A stretch of DNA of 44,732 bases from Bacteroidia bacterium. Lineage in GTDB: Bacteria > Bacteroidota > Bacteroidia > Flavobacteriales_D > JAUILH01. A program made the translations under genes and the position numbers. Shown here one piece after another: positions 34,036 to 42,959 of the stretch. The stretch spans positions 1 through 44,732 of the forward strand of contig JAUILH010000015.1 of NCBI GenBank assembly GCA_030433115.1, in the 5' to 3' direction. The notes below the pieces were generated by a model, which was not told where the DNA came from, ran no database searches, and saw only the letters and a program-made list of their open reading frames with translations. Position 1 is the stretch's first letter. Every line of letters begins with the position of its first letter.

Positions 34036-34602
34036 TTACCAATCATCCGTGGTTTGAGGTACGGTTTTTCTCATCACATCTTTGATCTCTTCCATACGTT
34101 CCTTGAAAATACGTTCTGAGTTAAGAAAAAATTCGTACTGTTTGGCAGCGCGTTTGTTTTTCTTTCCCCTATTGGCGTCATATTGCCTCTTTAGGTCGTC
34201 GGCTTTGGTGGTTAATGGTTGAGGTCTGTCCGGGGTTGGATGAGGTGTGTACTTAATATTGGTCATAATCACCCGGTATTTCCCGTCCTTAAATTCAATG
34301 ATTAAGTCATAAACCATTTTAATCTTTAGCTTGTCTCCGGCTGCTACATGTTTCTTGCCAGCAAAAAAGTTGTTTTTCCCGGTTCCAACACTTTTACTGG
34401 TTTCGGAACCACTTAATTCAATGCCATCTGCTTGTGTCATGTAATGTTCGGCTCTGCTTTTAAGCTCCTCTATACTCGTTCCTGTCAATTCAACCACTTC
34501 TGAGTAAGCCACTTTGTCGTCTAGCATAGGGACATCACCAAGCTGTGCACTTCCCACCAGAGTAATTCCAATGAATAATAAACCTGTAATTAAATGTTTC
34601 AT
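34036..34602 (-). CDS. Exported DUF4468-like protein
   Basis: A 188-residue protein; the ATG at 34602 is chosen because a signal peptide begins there (KHLITGLLFIGITLVGSAQ) and the upstream 18 residues look non-coding. The mature part shows the TBP-like pattern of DUF4468 (EELKSRAEHYMTQADGIELS, VYDLIIEFKDGKYRVIMTNI), followed by a basic helical tail (KKNKRAAKQYEFFLNSERIF). The family is common in Bacteroidota and uncharacterised; the assignment is from memory. It is divergent from the hybrid kinase gene. Confidence 0.6.
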   Translation of the reverse strand: MKHLITGLLFIGITLVGSAQLGDVPMLDDKVAYSEVVELTGTSIEELKSRAEHYMTQADGIELSGSETSKSVGTGKNNFFAGKKHVAAGDKLKIKMVYDLIIEFKDGKYRVIMTNIKYTPHPTPDRPQPLTTKADDLKRQYDANRGKKNKRAAKQYEFFLNSERIFKERMEEIKDVMRKTVPQTTDDW

Positions 34603-34708
34603 GATACGTTTTTCATTATCACCATAAATATAGTGCCAAAATAGACGAAATCTCAAATACTTAATTCTTAAGCTTATAAATGCTTGTCAAATTCATTATT
34701 TTCACATC

Positions 34709-36571
34709 ATGAATCGCCTTTTGCTCATTATTTTCATATTGCTTCAGAGTATGGTGGTGAGTGCCTATGAGTTGACCTATGAAGATTCGCTTGAATTAAA
34801 ATTGATTGAACAAGAGCACCCAAGTGCTTCACAGCATCTGTACTTGTATATTCACGACCTGCAAAATGAGAATGAAAGGCTCAAAGCCGAACTTGATGAG
34901 ACCCAAATTGAACCGTCAGAGGATAATACCAATCTAATTCTAATTGTCTCGCTCCTCACACTTGCCTCTGGCGTAGGCGCTTTTTTATTCTACAAGAAAC
35001 GCCAAAAAGATAAGGCAGAAATTATCAAGTTTCAAGAATTGGCGGACAGAGCGCAAGATACTCTTGAACAAAGGGAAAAATTTCTGGCATATACCAATCA
35101 CGAAATCAGAACGCCATTAAATGCCGTGTCCGGAAGCGCAGAATTGTTGATGGGCACAGAGCTCTCTGAAGCTCAGGATAAATATGTTAAAACCATTAAA
35201 GCCAGTGTAGATAATGTGTTGGTTTTGGTCAATGATGTATTGGACCTGTCTAGAATTGAAAGCGGGAATTTTGAGTTTCAGCATGTCGATTTTTTATTGT
35301 CTGATGTGATCACGGGAATTGCGTATATTCTGCAGGAGAAAGTCGATAAAAAGGGCATTCAACTGTACACGGAAATAGACCCAAAGATTCCGGCAGTGAT
35401 CAAAGGAGATTCACGATACCTTAATCAAATTCTGATCAATTTGTGTAACAATGCAGTGAAGTTTACTGATTTAGGAAAGGTGGTGCTGAAGGCGAAATTA
35501 TTGGGGGAAGAAGGGAACGATTTGCATATTAGGTTCGACATAGAAGATACCGGAAAGGGCATAAGAAAAAGTAAGCTGTCTACCATTTTCGATCAATTTG
35601 AACAGGAAACGCGCCACACTATTAAACACAAAGGGGGTTCCGGGCTAGGACTGGCCATTACCAAACAATTGGTTGAATTGCAAGGGGGGAATATTTCTGT
35701 TGATAGTAAGTATTTGGAAGGTACTTGCTTTTCCGTGGAACTCAAATTCTCAAAAGGAACTGAGCAAAAAATCAATAAAGAAAATGTGGATGCCTCCGTA
35801 TTGGATGACATGCGTTTGTTGGTGGTTGATGACAATGAACTCAATCGAGAAATTCTAAAAGACTTGCTCAATAAGCTGAATCCCAGCTCCCAAATTGATT
35901 TGGTAGAGGATGGCGAAAAAGCAATTGACAAACTGAAACAACACGATTATGACTGTGTTTTAATGGATATTCAAATGCCCGGCATGGATGGTTATGAAAC
36001 TACCCAGTATATCCGTAAGAATATGAGACGCCCAATGAATGAGGTGTCTGTGATTGCCATGACGGCTTACGCGATGGATGATGTGGCGGCCAAATGTTTT
36101 GAATCAGGCATGAATGATTTTATTACAAAGCCGTTGAGTTCACAGTTTTTACTAAGAAAAATCCAGCGATTAAAGGAGAAGAAGGCCCAGAAAAAAACGA
36201 CAGATCTTCATTTCGAATACATTGATTTGGGGAACTTGAAGCGATTGACACGAGGGGACACCAATAAAATGTACAAGTACATTGATTTGTTTCTTCAGAA
36301 TGTGCCCAATGACATGTCTGTTTTGAAATCACACATCAGTGAAGGAGACTTGAGTTCTGCACTGCAGATTTTACATAAAATCAAGGGTAACACAGTCTAT
36401 ATGGGGAACACGGAGGTGGGAGATATTCATGACAGTTTGCTTGAGGACAATCATGGTTTGGATGTGGAGACGGAATTAAATCGGGCCCTTGAGATTTCTG
36501 AGAAATGTGTGAAAGAAATTCAAGAGGTCAAAAAGAATTATAAATTACTATTTTTAGGAATCAATAAATGA
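34709..36571 (+). CDS. Hybrid sensor histidine kinase with receiver and Hpt domains
   Basis: A 620-residue hybrid kinase. It has a signal peptide, a short periplasmic segment of about 50 residues with a coiled-coil stretch (HDLQNENERLKAELDE), and one membrane segment near 74-92. The HisKA domain has H131 in TNHEIRTPL, and the HATPase domain contains NLCNNAVKF, DTGKGI and GSGLGLA. A receiver domain has D420 in VLMDIQMPGMDG. A C-terminal Hpt domain has H556 in LHKIKGN. All sites of a His-Asp-His phosphorelay are thus in one protein; the next gene, a LytTR response regulator, would be the final acceptor. The two genes overlap by ATGA. Confidence 0.92.
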   Translation: MNRLLLIIFILLQSMVVSAYELTYEDSLELKLIEQEHPSASQHLYLYIHDLQNENERLKAELDETQIEPSEDNTNLILIVSLLTLASGVGAFLFYKKRQKDKAEIIKFQELADRAQDTLEQREKFLAYTNHEIRTPLNAVSGSAELLMGTELSEAQDKYVKTIKASVDNVLVLVNDVLDLSRIESGNFEFQHVDFLLSDVITGIAYILQEKVDKKGIQLYTEIDPKIPAVIKGDSRYLNQILINLCNNAVKFTDLGKVVLKAKLLGEEGNDLHIRFDIEDTGKGIRKSKLSTIFDQFEQETRHTIKHKGGSGLGLAITKQLVELQGGNISVDSKYLEGTCFSVELKFSKGTEQKINKENVDASVLDDMRLLVVDDNELNREILKDLLNKLNPSSQIDLVEDGEKAIDKLKQHDYDCVLMDIQMPGMDGYETTQYIRKNMRRPMNEVSVIAMTAYAMDDVAAKCFESGMNDFITKPLSSQFLLRKIQRLKEKKAQKKTTDLHFEYIDLGNLKRLTRGDTNKMYKYIDLFLQNVPNDMSVLKSHISEGDLSSALQILHKIKGNTVYMGNTEVGDIHDSLLEDNHGLDVETELNRALEISEKCVKEIQEVKKNYKLLFLGINK

Positions 36572-37266
36572 CGGATATGAAATGTTTAGTGGTAGATGAT
36601 GATGCCCTTTCGAGGGAAATTGTAGAAGACCTGGTGAAGGAAGCAGAAGGTTTTGAGCTGTCGGCTTCATGCAGCGGTGCGATGGAGGCATTTAATTACC
36701 TGAACAAAAATGAAGTGGATGTCATATTTCTGGATGTTGAAATGCCGGGAATGAGTGGTCTTGAGCTCATCAAAAATATTGATGTACTGCCCCAGGTAGT
36801 GCTTATCACATCTCACACGGAATATGCACTGGAATCTTACGAATACAATGTCACAGATTTCATCGCTAAACCCATTCAACCGGCCCGGTTCTTAAAAGCT
36901 GTTGAAAAGGTGAAGAAAATGCACGCCATGGAGGAAGCGCCAGCCACCAATACCAGCAGAACCATTTTCATCAAAACCGATTCAAGGTTAGTTCAGGTAG
37001 ATACCGGACACATTTTGTTTATTGAAGCATTGGGTAATTATGTAAACCTCTATACCTCAAAAGGAAGATACACGATTTTGTCGACCATGAAGGACATAGA
37101 AAAGAAACTGGGACCGCCCGAGTTTATTCGTGTGCACAGATCATTTATTGTCCGGGTGGATAAAATTGAAGTGATTGAAGACAACTATATAGTGATCAAC
37201 GAAAAACAGATCAACATTGGTAAGGTGTACAAAGAAGAGTTGGCCAAACGACTCAATCTACTTTAG
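36568..37266 (+). CDS. LytTR-family response regulator
   Basis: A 232-residue response regulator. The receiver domain (about 1-120) has acidic residues near the start (VVDDD), phospho-acceptor D56 in IFLDVEMPGMSG, the conserved Thr region VLITSHTEYAL and the Lys in FIAKPIQPARF. The LytTR DNA-binding domain follows (about 135-232: IFIKTDSRLVQVDT, IEALGNYVNLYTSKG, FIRVHRSFIV). LytTR proteins bind direct repeats and often control surface or competence genes. Coupled by ATGA to the hybrid kinase, it is the obvious output of that phosphorelay. Targets are not visible here. Confidence 0.93.
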   Translation: MTDMKCLVVDDDALSREIVEDLVKEAEGFELSASCSGAMEAFNYLNKNEVDVIFLDVEMPGMSGLELIKNIDVLPQVVLITSHTEYALESYEYNVTDFIAKPIQPARFLKAVEKVKKMHAMEEAPATNTSRTIFIKTDSRLVQVDTGHILFIEALGNYVNLYTSKGRYTILSTMKDIEKKLGPPEFIRVHRSFIVRVDKIEVIEDNYIVINEKQINIGKVYKEELAKRLNLL

Positions 37267-37362
37267 CTAAACTAGAAATAAAGTCATTTGTCAAAGGATA
37301 TTGTTGATTCATCAAAAGCTTTGCGACTGATTGCCCGAACCCCCGTAAATTGGTACTATTCA

Positions 37363-37554
37363 ATGATGGGGAAACTACTTTTAATATCAACACAATGTAT
37401 TCTGGTTTGCTTTGGCACGTTTGCAAACGCTTCAGCCATACCAGAAGTTCAGAAAAGCAATCTGTCTTTTTCAGCCAAAGTGGTTCTGGCCGTGATTATA
37501 GCCGTAATTGGTTTGTCAGCCCTGCGAGCTTACATCAAAAGTGACGAACAATAG
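37363..37554 (+). CDS. Tiny exported or membrane protein
   Basis: A 63-residue protein; the ATG at 37363 (or 37366) is chosen because a signal-like segment begins there (GKLLLISTQCILVCFGTFAN). A longer frame from the TTG at 37288 is less likely. A second hydrophobic segment (VVLAVIIAVIGLSALRAYI) lies at the C-terminus. I do not recognise it. It sits between the LytTR regulator and the MscS channel, suggesting it could be a small accessory of either. Its coding status is less certain than its neighbours'. Confidence 0.5.
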   Translation: MMGKLLLISTQCILVCFGTFANASAIPEVQKSNLSFSAKVVLAVIIAVIGLSALRAYIKSDEQ

Positions 37555-37574
37555 AATTATTTCATCGCATTCCC

Positions 37575-37582
37575 TAACTTTG
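37575..37582 (+). promoter_or_regulatory. TAnnTTTG box (TAACTTTG) directly upstream of the MscS gene
   Basis: Exact -7 consensus four bases before the ATG at 37587. The same octamer with the same four-base gap precedes the DUF6495-like gene at 42960, which suggests leaderless transcription at both. Confidence 0.5.
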
Positions 37583-37586
37583 GGGC

Positions 37587-38693
37587 ATGGACAAAGTCAA
37601 GGATTTTCTGTTTGCTGAAATTCTGGTGTTGGAGGAGTTTGATTTTACTCTGGCTCCGATCAACCTGATATTGATTGGTCTGTGTGTTCTTTTCTATTTT
37701 GTATCCAGAAGTCTGCTCAAGAAGTCGCTGTATAAGTTGCGCGAGAAAAGTGATAAGCTGGCACAAAAGCAGGATACCATCTACCGTCTGGGAAAGCAGC
37801 TGTTCTTTATTTTATCTATTGGACTGGGCGTAGAAAGTTTGGGAGTGAACAATGATCACATTCACTTTGGAAGTTTACTACAACTAAAACTGACTGGAGA
37901 ATACAATGGATTCCAGCTGTCTGTTTACCATATTCTACTGGCGATTATTGCCTTTTTCACGACCAGGGTATTGCTCAATCTTTTTAAACTCTATCTCCAC
38001 AGAACATTTGAAAAACGAGATTGGGTTGATGAAGGGAAGGAGTACACGGTTTTCCAACTGGTAAAATACGCGACTTATACAATTTTAATCATTTCTTTAG
38101 TGAGGAGCACGGGAGTCAAAATGGACCTTTTGATTGCTTCAGCAACAGCACTCTTTTTGGCAGTGGGTCTCGGACTTCAAGGTATTTTTGCGGACTACGT
38201 GTCGGGAATCATTTTACTGTTTGAAGGTACCGTGAAAGTTGGGGATGTCATCAGACTGGATAGCATCAACAGTGTAGCCAGAGTTGAGGTTATCAATATC
38301 AGAACTTCTAAAGTAAAGAGTAGAGAAGGCGAGAGCATCATCATTCCTAATTCACTCCTCACATCAGATGCTGTCGTCAATTGGACCCATCAGGATAAAT
38401 TAACCAGATGTGGCATAACAGTTTCTGTTGCCTATGGCAGTGATACCAGACAAGTAGAAAGTATCTTGATTGAATCGACTAAAGTTTATAAGGACTTAAG
38501 CAAAAGAAGACCTCCGGTTGTATTTTTAAAAGATTTTGGAGACAGTGGATTGTTGTTTGAACTCCACTTCTGGGCAGAAAAATCCTTTCAGGCTGAAAAA
38601 GCCCAAAGTGACATCCGGTTTGAGATAGACGATCAGTTTAGAAAACACGGCATTGAAATTCCATTCCCACAAAGGGTAATACATAAAGTTTAA
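37587..38693 (+). CDS. MscS-family mechanosensitive ion channel
   Basis: A 368-residue channel protein. Hydrophobic segments lie near residues 22-42, 65-80 and 108-130, with the pore-lining helix near 165-200 (LLIASATALFLAVGLGLQG). The MscS beta-domain follows: YVSGIILLFEGTVKVGDVI, then INIRTSKVKSREGESIIIPN and the NWTH segment. The C-terminal alpha/beta part closes with FEIDDQFRKHGIEIPFPQR, a typical MscS ending. It releases solutes on hypo-osmotic shock. It is convergent with recJ, and the two genes overlap by four bases. Confidence 0.92.
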   Translation: MDKVKDFLFAEILVLEEFDFTLAPINLILIGLCVLFYFVSRSLLKKSLYKLREKSDKLAQKQDTIYRLGKQLFFILSIGLGVESLGVNNDHIHFGSLLQLKLTGEYNGFQLSVYHILLAIIAFFTTRVLLNLFKLYLHRTFEKRDWVDEGKEYTVFQLVKYATYTILIISLVRSTGVKMDLLIASATALFLAVGLGLQGIFADYVSGIILLFEGTVKVGDVIRLDSINSVARVEVINIRTSKVKSREGESIIIPNSLLTSDAVVNWTHQDKLTRCGITVSVAYGSDTRQVESILIESTKVYKDLSKRRPPVVFLKDFGDSGLLFELHFWAEKSFQAEKAQSDIRFEIDDQFRKHGIEIPFPQRVIHKV

Positions 38694-40411
38694 TGCGCAC
38701 TTAAACGCAAATCTTTGATGCCAAGTTGAAGATTCACCCGTCCGTTCCATTCATTTTTGTCAAGACTATACACCAAATCAACCTCCTGGTCGAGAAGGTT
38801 TAGTTTGTCCGCCATACCAAACGCAATACAGCGAAATTTAATATCTGGTCTGCTTGCCTGGTGCGCCGTAAATTGAAGATGAGATTCTCCAACTACTCGT
38901 GGGTAGCTTACCACCACTTGTTTAGTCAACAAAACTGGTCGCATATTTCCTGGGCCAAAAGGGGCAAATTGTTGCAAGATGCGGTAGAATTTTGGGAGGG
39001 CTTCACGGCTATTCCCCTGTATGTCTTCAAAGTCAATTTCGGCATCAATCAGAATCTCCGGAGTCAATAACTGTTCATCAATATCAGACTTTACAACTTG
39101 TTCAAATGCCTCTTTAAATCCTTCGATTTGTTCTTTGTGCATAGTAAGTCCAGCAGCATATTTGTGTCCGCCAAATTGAATAAGGTGAGCCTCACATGCT
39201 GCTAAGGCATCATATACATTAAACCCCTTAATTGAACGCACCGAACCCGCAACATGGTCGCCCGAATCAGTCAATACAACTGTTGGTCGGTAGTGCTGCT
39301 CAATAATTCTTGAAGCTACAATGCCAATCACACCTTTGTGCCAATCACCGTTGTAAACCACGTTGGAAAATCTGTCATAAGGTGCATCCTCTAGTTGCAG
39401 TAAGGCCTCCTCTGCTGTACTTTTTTCCACGTCCTTTCTGTCCGAATTATATTGGTTGATTTCTTCGGCCAGTTGTTTTACTGAGTTCTCATCTTCCTCA
39501 ATCATCAACTTTACCGCAAAACTTCCAGTGAACATTCTGCCGGCCGCATTGATTCTTGGTGCTACCACAAATACCAGGTCTGAAATGGCACAATTTTTCA
39601 AACGACCTGCGGGTTCAAGAATGGCTTTAAATGCAGGTCGAGGGTTCTCTTGAATTGTTTGTAACCCCAGGGCTGCAAGGGTTCGATTTTCCCCGGTTAT
39701 AGGTACAATATCGGCACCAATACTTAAAGCGACTAAATCGAGAAAAGGCGCTACAGCATCCATGTCGTAACCAGATTCAATGGCAAAGGCGTGCATCAAT
39801 TTGAAGCCAACCCCGCATCCAGTCAGTTCTTTATACGGATATTCACAGTCCTGTTGTTTTGGATTTAAGATAATGGCATCAGGAAGTTGTTCTCCGGGCT
39901 GATGGTGGTCGCATACAATCACATTCACTCCTAATGAATTTGCCAGTTCAACTTGATTCACTGCTTTGATGCCGCAATCCAAACAAATCATCCATTTAAA
40001 ACCCTTGTCTGCCGCATGTCTCACTCCAGCTTCAGATAAACCATAGCCTTCCTTGTACCTGTCGGGAATATAAAAGTCGAGATCGCCTGTGAATGATTTT
40101 AAGAATGAATATACCAAAGATACCGCAGAAGTCCCATCAACGTCATAGTCGCCATACACCAAAATGCCTTCATTTTTTTCTGTTGCTTGCAAAAGAACTT
40201 TGACAGCCTTCGACATGTTTTTCATTAAAAAAGGATCGTGTAAGGCTTCATGCCCGGGACGAAAGAATTTCTTAGCACTGTCAAAATCATGAATCCCCCT
40301 TTTAACCAGTAATTCAGCGATGATTGGTTCAACAGACAAATCATTTGCCAAACCGTTGATTAACATCTGATCCACTTCTGGTTTAATCGTCCACCTTTTC
40401 TCCATTCTCAT
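38690..40411 (-). CDS. recJ: Single-stranded-DNA-specific exonuclease RecJ
   Basis: A 573-residue RecJ of normal length. DHH motifs are visible: GDYDVDGTSA (residues 87-96), CLDCG (143-147), CDHH (167-170) and the GCGVGFKLMHAF region. The DHHA1 part includes GVIGIVASRI, GSVRSIKGFNVYDAL and FGGHKYAAGL, followed by the OB-like C-terminal domain. It degrades single-stranded DNA 5' to 3' in recombination and mismatch repair. Two nearby ATGs (40411 and 40405) are possible starts. An exact TATCTTTG box (40422-40429, minus) stands ten bases upstream of the first. Confidence 0.95.
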   Translation of the reverse strand: MRMEKRWTIKPEVDQMLINGLANDLSVEPIIAELLVKRGIHDFDSAKKFFRPGHEALHDPFLMKNMSKAVKVLLQATEKNEGILVYGDYDVDGTSAVSLVYSFLKSFTGDLDFYIPDRYKEGYGLSEAGVRHAADKGFKWMICLDCGIKAVNQVELANSLGVNVIVCDHHQPGEQLPDAIILNPKQQDCEYPYKELTGCGVGFKLMHAFAIESGYDMDAVAPFLDLVALSIGADIVPITGENRTLAALGLQTIQENPRPAFKAILEPAGRLKNCAISDLVFVVAPRINAAGRMFTGSFAVKLMIEEDENSVKQLAEEINQYNSDRKDVEKSTAEEALLQLEDAPYDRFSNVVYNGDWHKGVIGIVASRIIEQHYRPTVVLTDSGDHVAGSVRSIKGFNVYDALAACEAHLIQFGGHKYAAGLTMHKEQIEGFKEAFEQVVKSDIDEQLLTPEILIDAEIDFEDIQGNSREALPKFYRILQQFAPFGPGNMRPVLLTKQVVVSYPRVVGESHLQFTAHQASRPDIKFRCIAFGMADKLNLLDQEVDLVYSLDKNEWNGRVNLQLGIKDLRLSAH

Positions 40412-40421
40412 CTATTTTTTC

Positions 40422-40429
40422 CAAAGATA
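40422..40429 (-). promoter_or_regulatory. TAnnTTTG box (TATCTTTG) upstream of recJ
   Basis: Exact -7 consensus on the minus strand ten bases before the first ATG, giving a leader of only a few bases. No matching -33 element is evident. Confidence 0.4.
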
Positions 40430-40520
40430 GCTATGTCAAGCGTAATCTATTTGAGGCCTCTTTTTATGCAGACAGAGTATTGAGGTATGTTTTTTGATAC
40501 ATCTGTCCTATATTTAGAGA

Positions 40521-41192
40521 ATGAAGTGTGTCGCAATCATAACTGGTTTGTTCTTTTGTCTGATGGCAAACGCACAGGACGAGATAACTTCTTTTTATCT
40601 GAAAGCACCAGTAGAATTGAGCAAAGGTTTTGTGGGTGAGATTCCGGACAAATTAAAAGGCACCTATACTCTGTCTACTGACAGTTCCTCCAATTTGGTT
40701 TTTGATTCTTCGGGCATATCTATTGAAAGTAAACACCTAACTGTAGTGACACTCGATCAGATACAAAAGAACAGTGCCTGGTATTTAAGCGATGGCAAAA
40801 TACACGGCATTGACAAAAATGAAGCCCTTCATTACATTGAAAGAAATGATTCCTTTTTTGTGGCTTTGAACCTGGATTATAGCATTGTAGATTTGAAATC
40901 GACCACTAAAAAATTGGGCAGCAGTAAAGATCATTGGGCGGTTTTTGAAAAGTCTGATGGTTTCTGGTTGCTTACATACAGGATCATTTGGGATAAAAAA
41001 GGATTGTATTTTTCAGCCTTTGATCACGAGAAAGTGATCGATCAAATAAAATCCTGGAAGTCGGTAAACGAAACCACCATGAACGGATATAAAACGTATA
41101 TTGCTGATCCCACGAATCAGGAATTACAAGATTTGCTAAAGAATGAAGCTGCTTTTATCGATAGTCGTTTTTTTATTGAGCTTAAACAATAA
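40521..41192 (+). CDS. Secreted protein of unknown function
   Basis: A 223-residue protein with a signal peptide (about 1-18, ending near ANAQ). The mature part is mostly beta-rich, with phrases such as DKLKGTYTLSTDSSSNLVFD and WLLTYRIIWDKKGLYFSAFD, but no family that I recognise. It overlaps the next gene by 50 bases in a different frame, so the two are transcribed together. A near-consensus TATATTTA (40509-40516) lies four bases before its ATG. Confidence 0.6.
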   Translation: MKCVAIITGLFFCLMANAQDEITSFYLKAPVELSKGFVGEIPDKLKGTYTLSTDSSSNLVFDSSGISIESKHLTVVTLDQIQKNSAWYLSDGKIHGIDKNEALHYIERNDSFFVALNLDYSIVDLKSTTKKLGSSKDHWAVFEKSDGFWLLTYRIIWDKKGLYFSAFDHEKVIDQIKSWKSVNETTMNGYKTYIADPTNQELQDLLKNEAAFIDSRFFIELKQ

Positions 41193-42777
41193 GCTCTCTG
41201 CCCAAAATACCGATACAATTCTGGTGGATCTTGACACACTTTCTGATGAAATGGCAAGTACTTTTGGATACCGAAATTATCGCATTCCCGGAGAAATCTA
41301 CATCAGCAAATATCTTTTGAATGGTGCCCCTGGTAAAACAGTCGAAACAGATGAGTTGTACAGCATTGGTCTTTCTGAGGACGGCAAATATGCCTTTGCA
41401 ATTGAACCTTACGCAGAGAATTGTGATTGCTATTTCGTTGAATTCTATATCGTTGATTTGGCAAATGACAATGAGGTGCTGTATTTCAGTCATTACGACA
41501 ATGAGTCCTGGCAACGGTCCTGGGATAAAGCGTCCGGCTCCGATAAAGACAGTTTGAGAGAGGTTCATAAATGTTCTTACATGAAATGTGCCTGGTATCA
41601 GGTTTATAATGCCTTGTCGGCTGAGATGTTTAAATACGGCATTAAGCAAACCGAAGGAAGGTCTTACTACAGAGGTAATGAGCTGAGCACAGATGACCGA
41701 TTCAATAGAATTTATACGGATACAACAGATGACGGTTTAACCTATACCTTACAGCTGTTTTTTGAACACGATACAGATACTCTGCAATATACCCATCCCC
41801 CTAAAGATTTGGTTGAAGGCATGAACTATCATGGATATTTATCCCACCCAGAGTTGAGTGACTGGCAGGTTTTGGTGATGAGTGAAAGACATTTGGGGTT
41901 GGATACTGCAAAAACAGAGGTTTGGCGCTACGTAATTGCAGGAGTTAAACGAAATCAGGACTTACCTTATACCAAAAACAAACTTTTGGGGCTTGAAGCA
42001 CATAAAAGTTTGAATGCGAGAATAGAAAAACCTTATCGAAAAATGTCGTTGGTTGAGCAGATGTACGATCGTGTGGTGAATCTGGAGATGAGGGAATGGT
42101 TGAGAAGTTACCAAAGAAATTTAGATGTGTTTTATCACGATAAAGAGGATGGCATATTTCCATATAAAAGGAGTTATTCAGATTTTAGAGAGCAATTCAA
42201 GAAAGAGGGGGATGAGTTTTATTTGGACCGGAGTTTTCCCGGTATGAATGGGGAGTACTACGTTTTCGGATCTAAACAAGAAGATGAAAGCGTGAACGAG
42301 CTCACTCAATTGATTCATTATAATGAGGATTCTGTTCAGGTAGATGCCTGGTACGATTTTTCAGATGAGATTGAGCATGGTCATGGGGGAATCCGATTTG
42401 TTCTGGAGGAAGACAGCCTGATTTATGTGTCTGTTGGTTCAGATTTTACCAATCCGGATGTGAAGCACTATGGCCGGATTTACTGCATTGATAAAACCAG
42501 ACACCAAATAAGTTGGATGTCCGATCCGCTTACTGCCAACGCTGAATCTTTTATTTTGGTAAATGATGTTCTGATCTGCGGCTATGCGGTAAGCGAGCAG
42601 GATTCAGGAAAAGACAAACTCTACATGATTAATAAATACAACGGTGAAACTGTGAAGGACATCACTTTGCCAGATAGTCCCGTTTGGATTGTCAATGACA
42701 ACGATAGAGTGATTGTTAAGACACCCGTGTCAATACATGAATTCGACATTAAAAGTAGTTTTTTCGAGACGTTTTAG
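41143..42777 (+). CDS. Secreted beta-propeller-like protein of unknown function
   Basis: A 544-residue exported protein; the signal peptide (about 1-20, LLLSIVVFLLSLNNKLSA) is encoded entirely inside the end of the preceding gene. The rest has repeated strand-rich stretches that read like a beta-propeller (LSEDGKYAFAIEP; HYGRIYCIDKTRHQISW; KLYMINKYNGETV), but repeats are too irregular to count. Several paired Cys occur in the first third (CDCYFV; CSYMKCAW). Function is unknown. The long gap after it (42778-42959) has an unusual C-rich composition. Confidence 0.65.
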   Translation: MKLLLSIVVFLLSLNNKLSAQNTDTILVDLDTLSDEMASTFGYRNYRIPGEIYISKYLLNGAPGKTVETDELYSIGLSEDGKYAFAIEPYAENCDCYFVEFYIVDLANDNEVLYFSHYDNESWQRSWDKASGSDKDSLREVHKCSYMKCAWYQVYNALSAEMFKYGIKQTEGRSYYRGNELSTDDRFNRIYTDTTDDGLTYTLQLFFEHDTDTLQYTHPPKDLVEGMNYHGYLSHPELSDWQVLVMSERHLGLDTAKTEVWRYVIAGVKRNQDLPYTKNKLLGLEAHKSLNARIEKPYRKMSLVEQMYDRVVNLEMREWLRSYQRNLDVFYHDKEDGIFPYKRSYSDFREQFKKEGDEFYLDRSFPGMNGEYYVFGSKQEDESVNELTQLIHYNEDSVQVDAWYDFSDEIEHGHGGIRFVLEEDSLIYVSVGSDFTNPDVKHYGRIYCIDKTRHQISWMSDPLTANAESFILVNDVLICGYAVSEQDSGKDKLYMINKYNGETVKDITLPDSPVWIVNDNDRVIVKTPVSIHEFDIKSSFFETF

Positions 42778-42804
42778 CGCCTGAGCCACCCGATCCTCAA
42801 CCAG

Positions 42805-42869
42805 ACTCCTCCCTTCATCTGAGTATCGGTTGCTTACTTTATATCTAATATCAACTCCCTCCCCTTCAT
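42805..42869 (+). repeat. Pair of imperfect C-rich direct repeats in an intergenic gap
   Basis: ACTCCTCCCTTCAT (42805-42818) and ACTCCCTCCCCTTCAT (42854-42869) lie 49 bases apart start to start, in a gap that is pyrimidine-rich and less AT-rich than other gaps here. No fold or reading frame explains them. Confidence 0.3.
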
Positions 42870-42947
42870 AACGCTACTCAGAGGAGGCACAACGAAAGAG
42901 TCAGCCTCTAGATAGCTCCGTACTCGTCATAACCGGAACTCATTTCT

Positions 42948-42955
42948 TAACTTTG
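42948..42955 (+). promoter_or_regulatory. TAnnTTTG box (TAACTTTG) directly upstream of the DUF6495-like gene
   Basis: Exact -7 consensus four bases before the ATG at 42960; same octamer and gap as ahead of the MscS gene. Confidence 0.5.
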
Positions 42956-42959
42956 AACC

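Noticed and set aside
34603..34656. Longer N-terminus for the DUF4468-like protein
   Set aside because: The added 18 residues precede a clear signal peptide, which should be at the N-terminus; start moved to 34602.
37288..37362. TTG-initiated extension of the tiny membrane protein
   Set aside because: The ATG pair at 37363/37366 begins exactly at the signal-like segment, making the extension unlikely.
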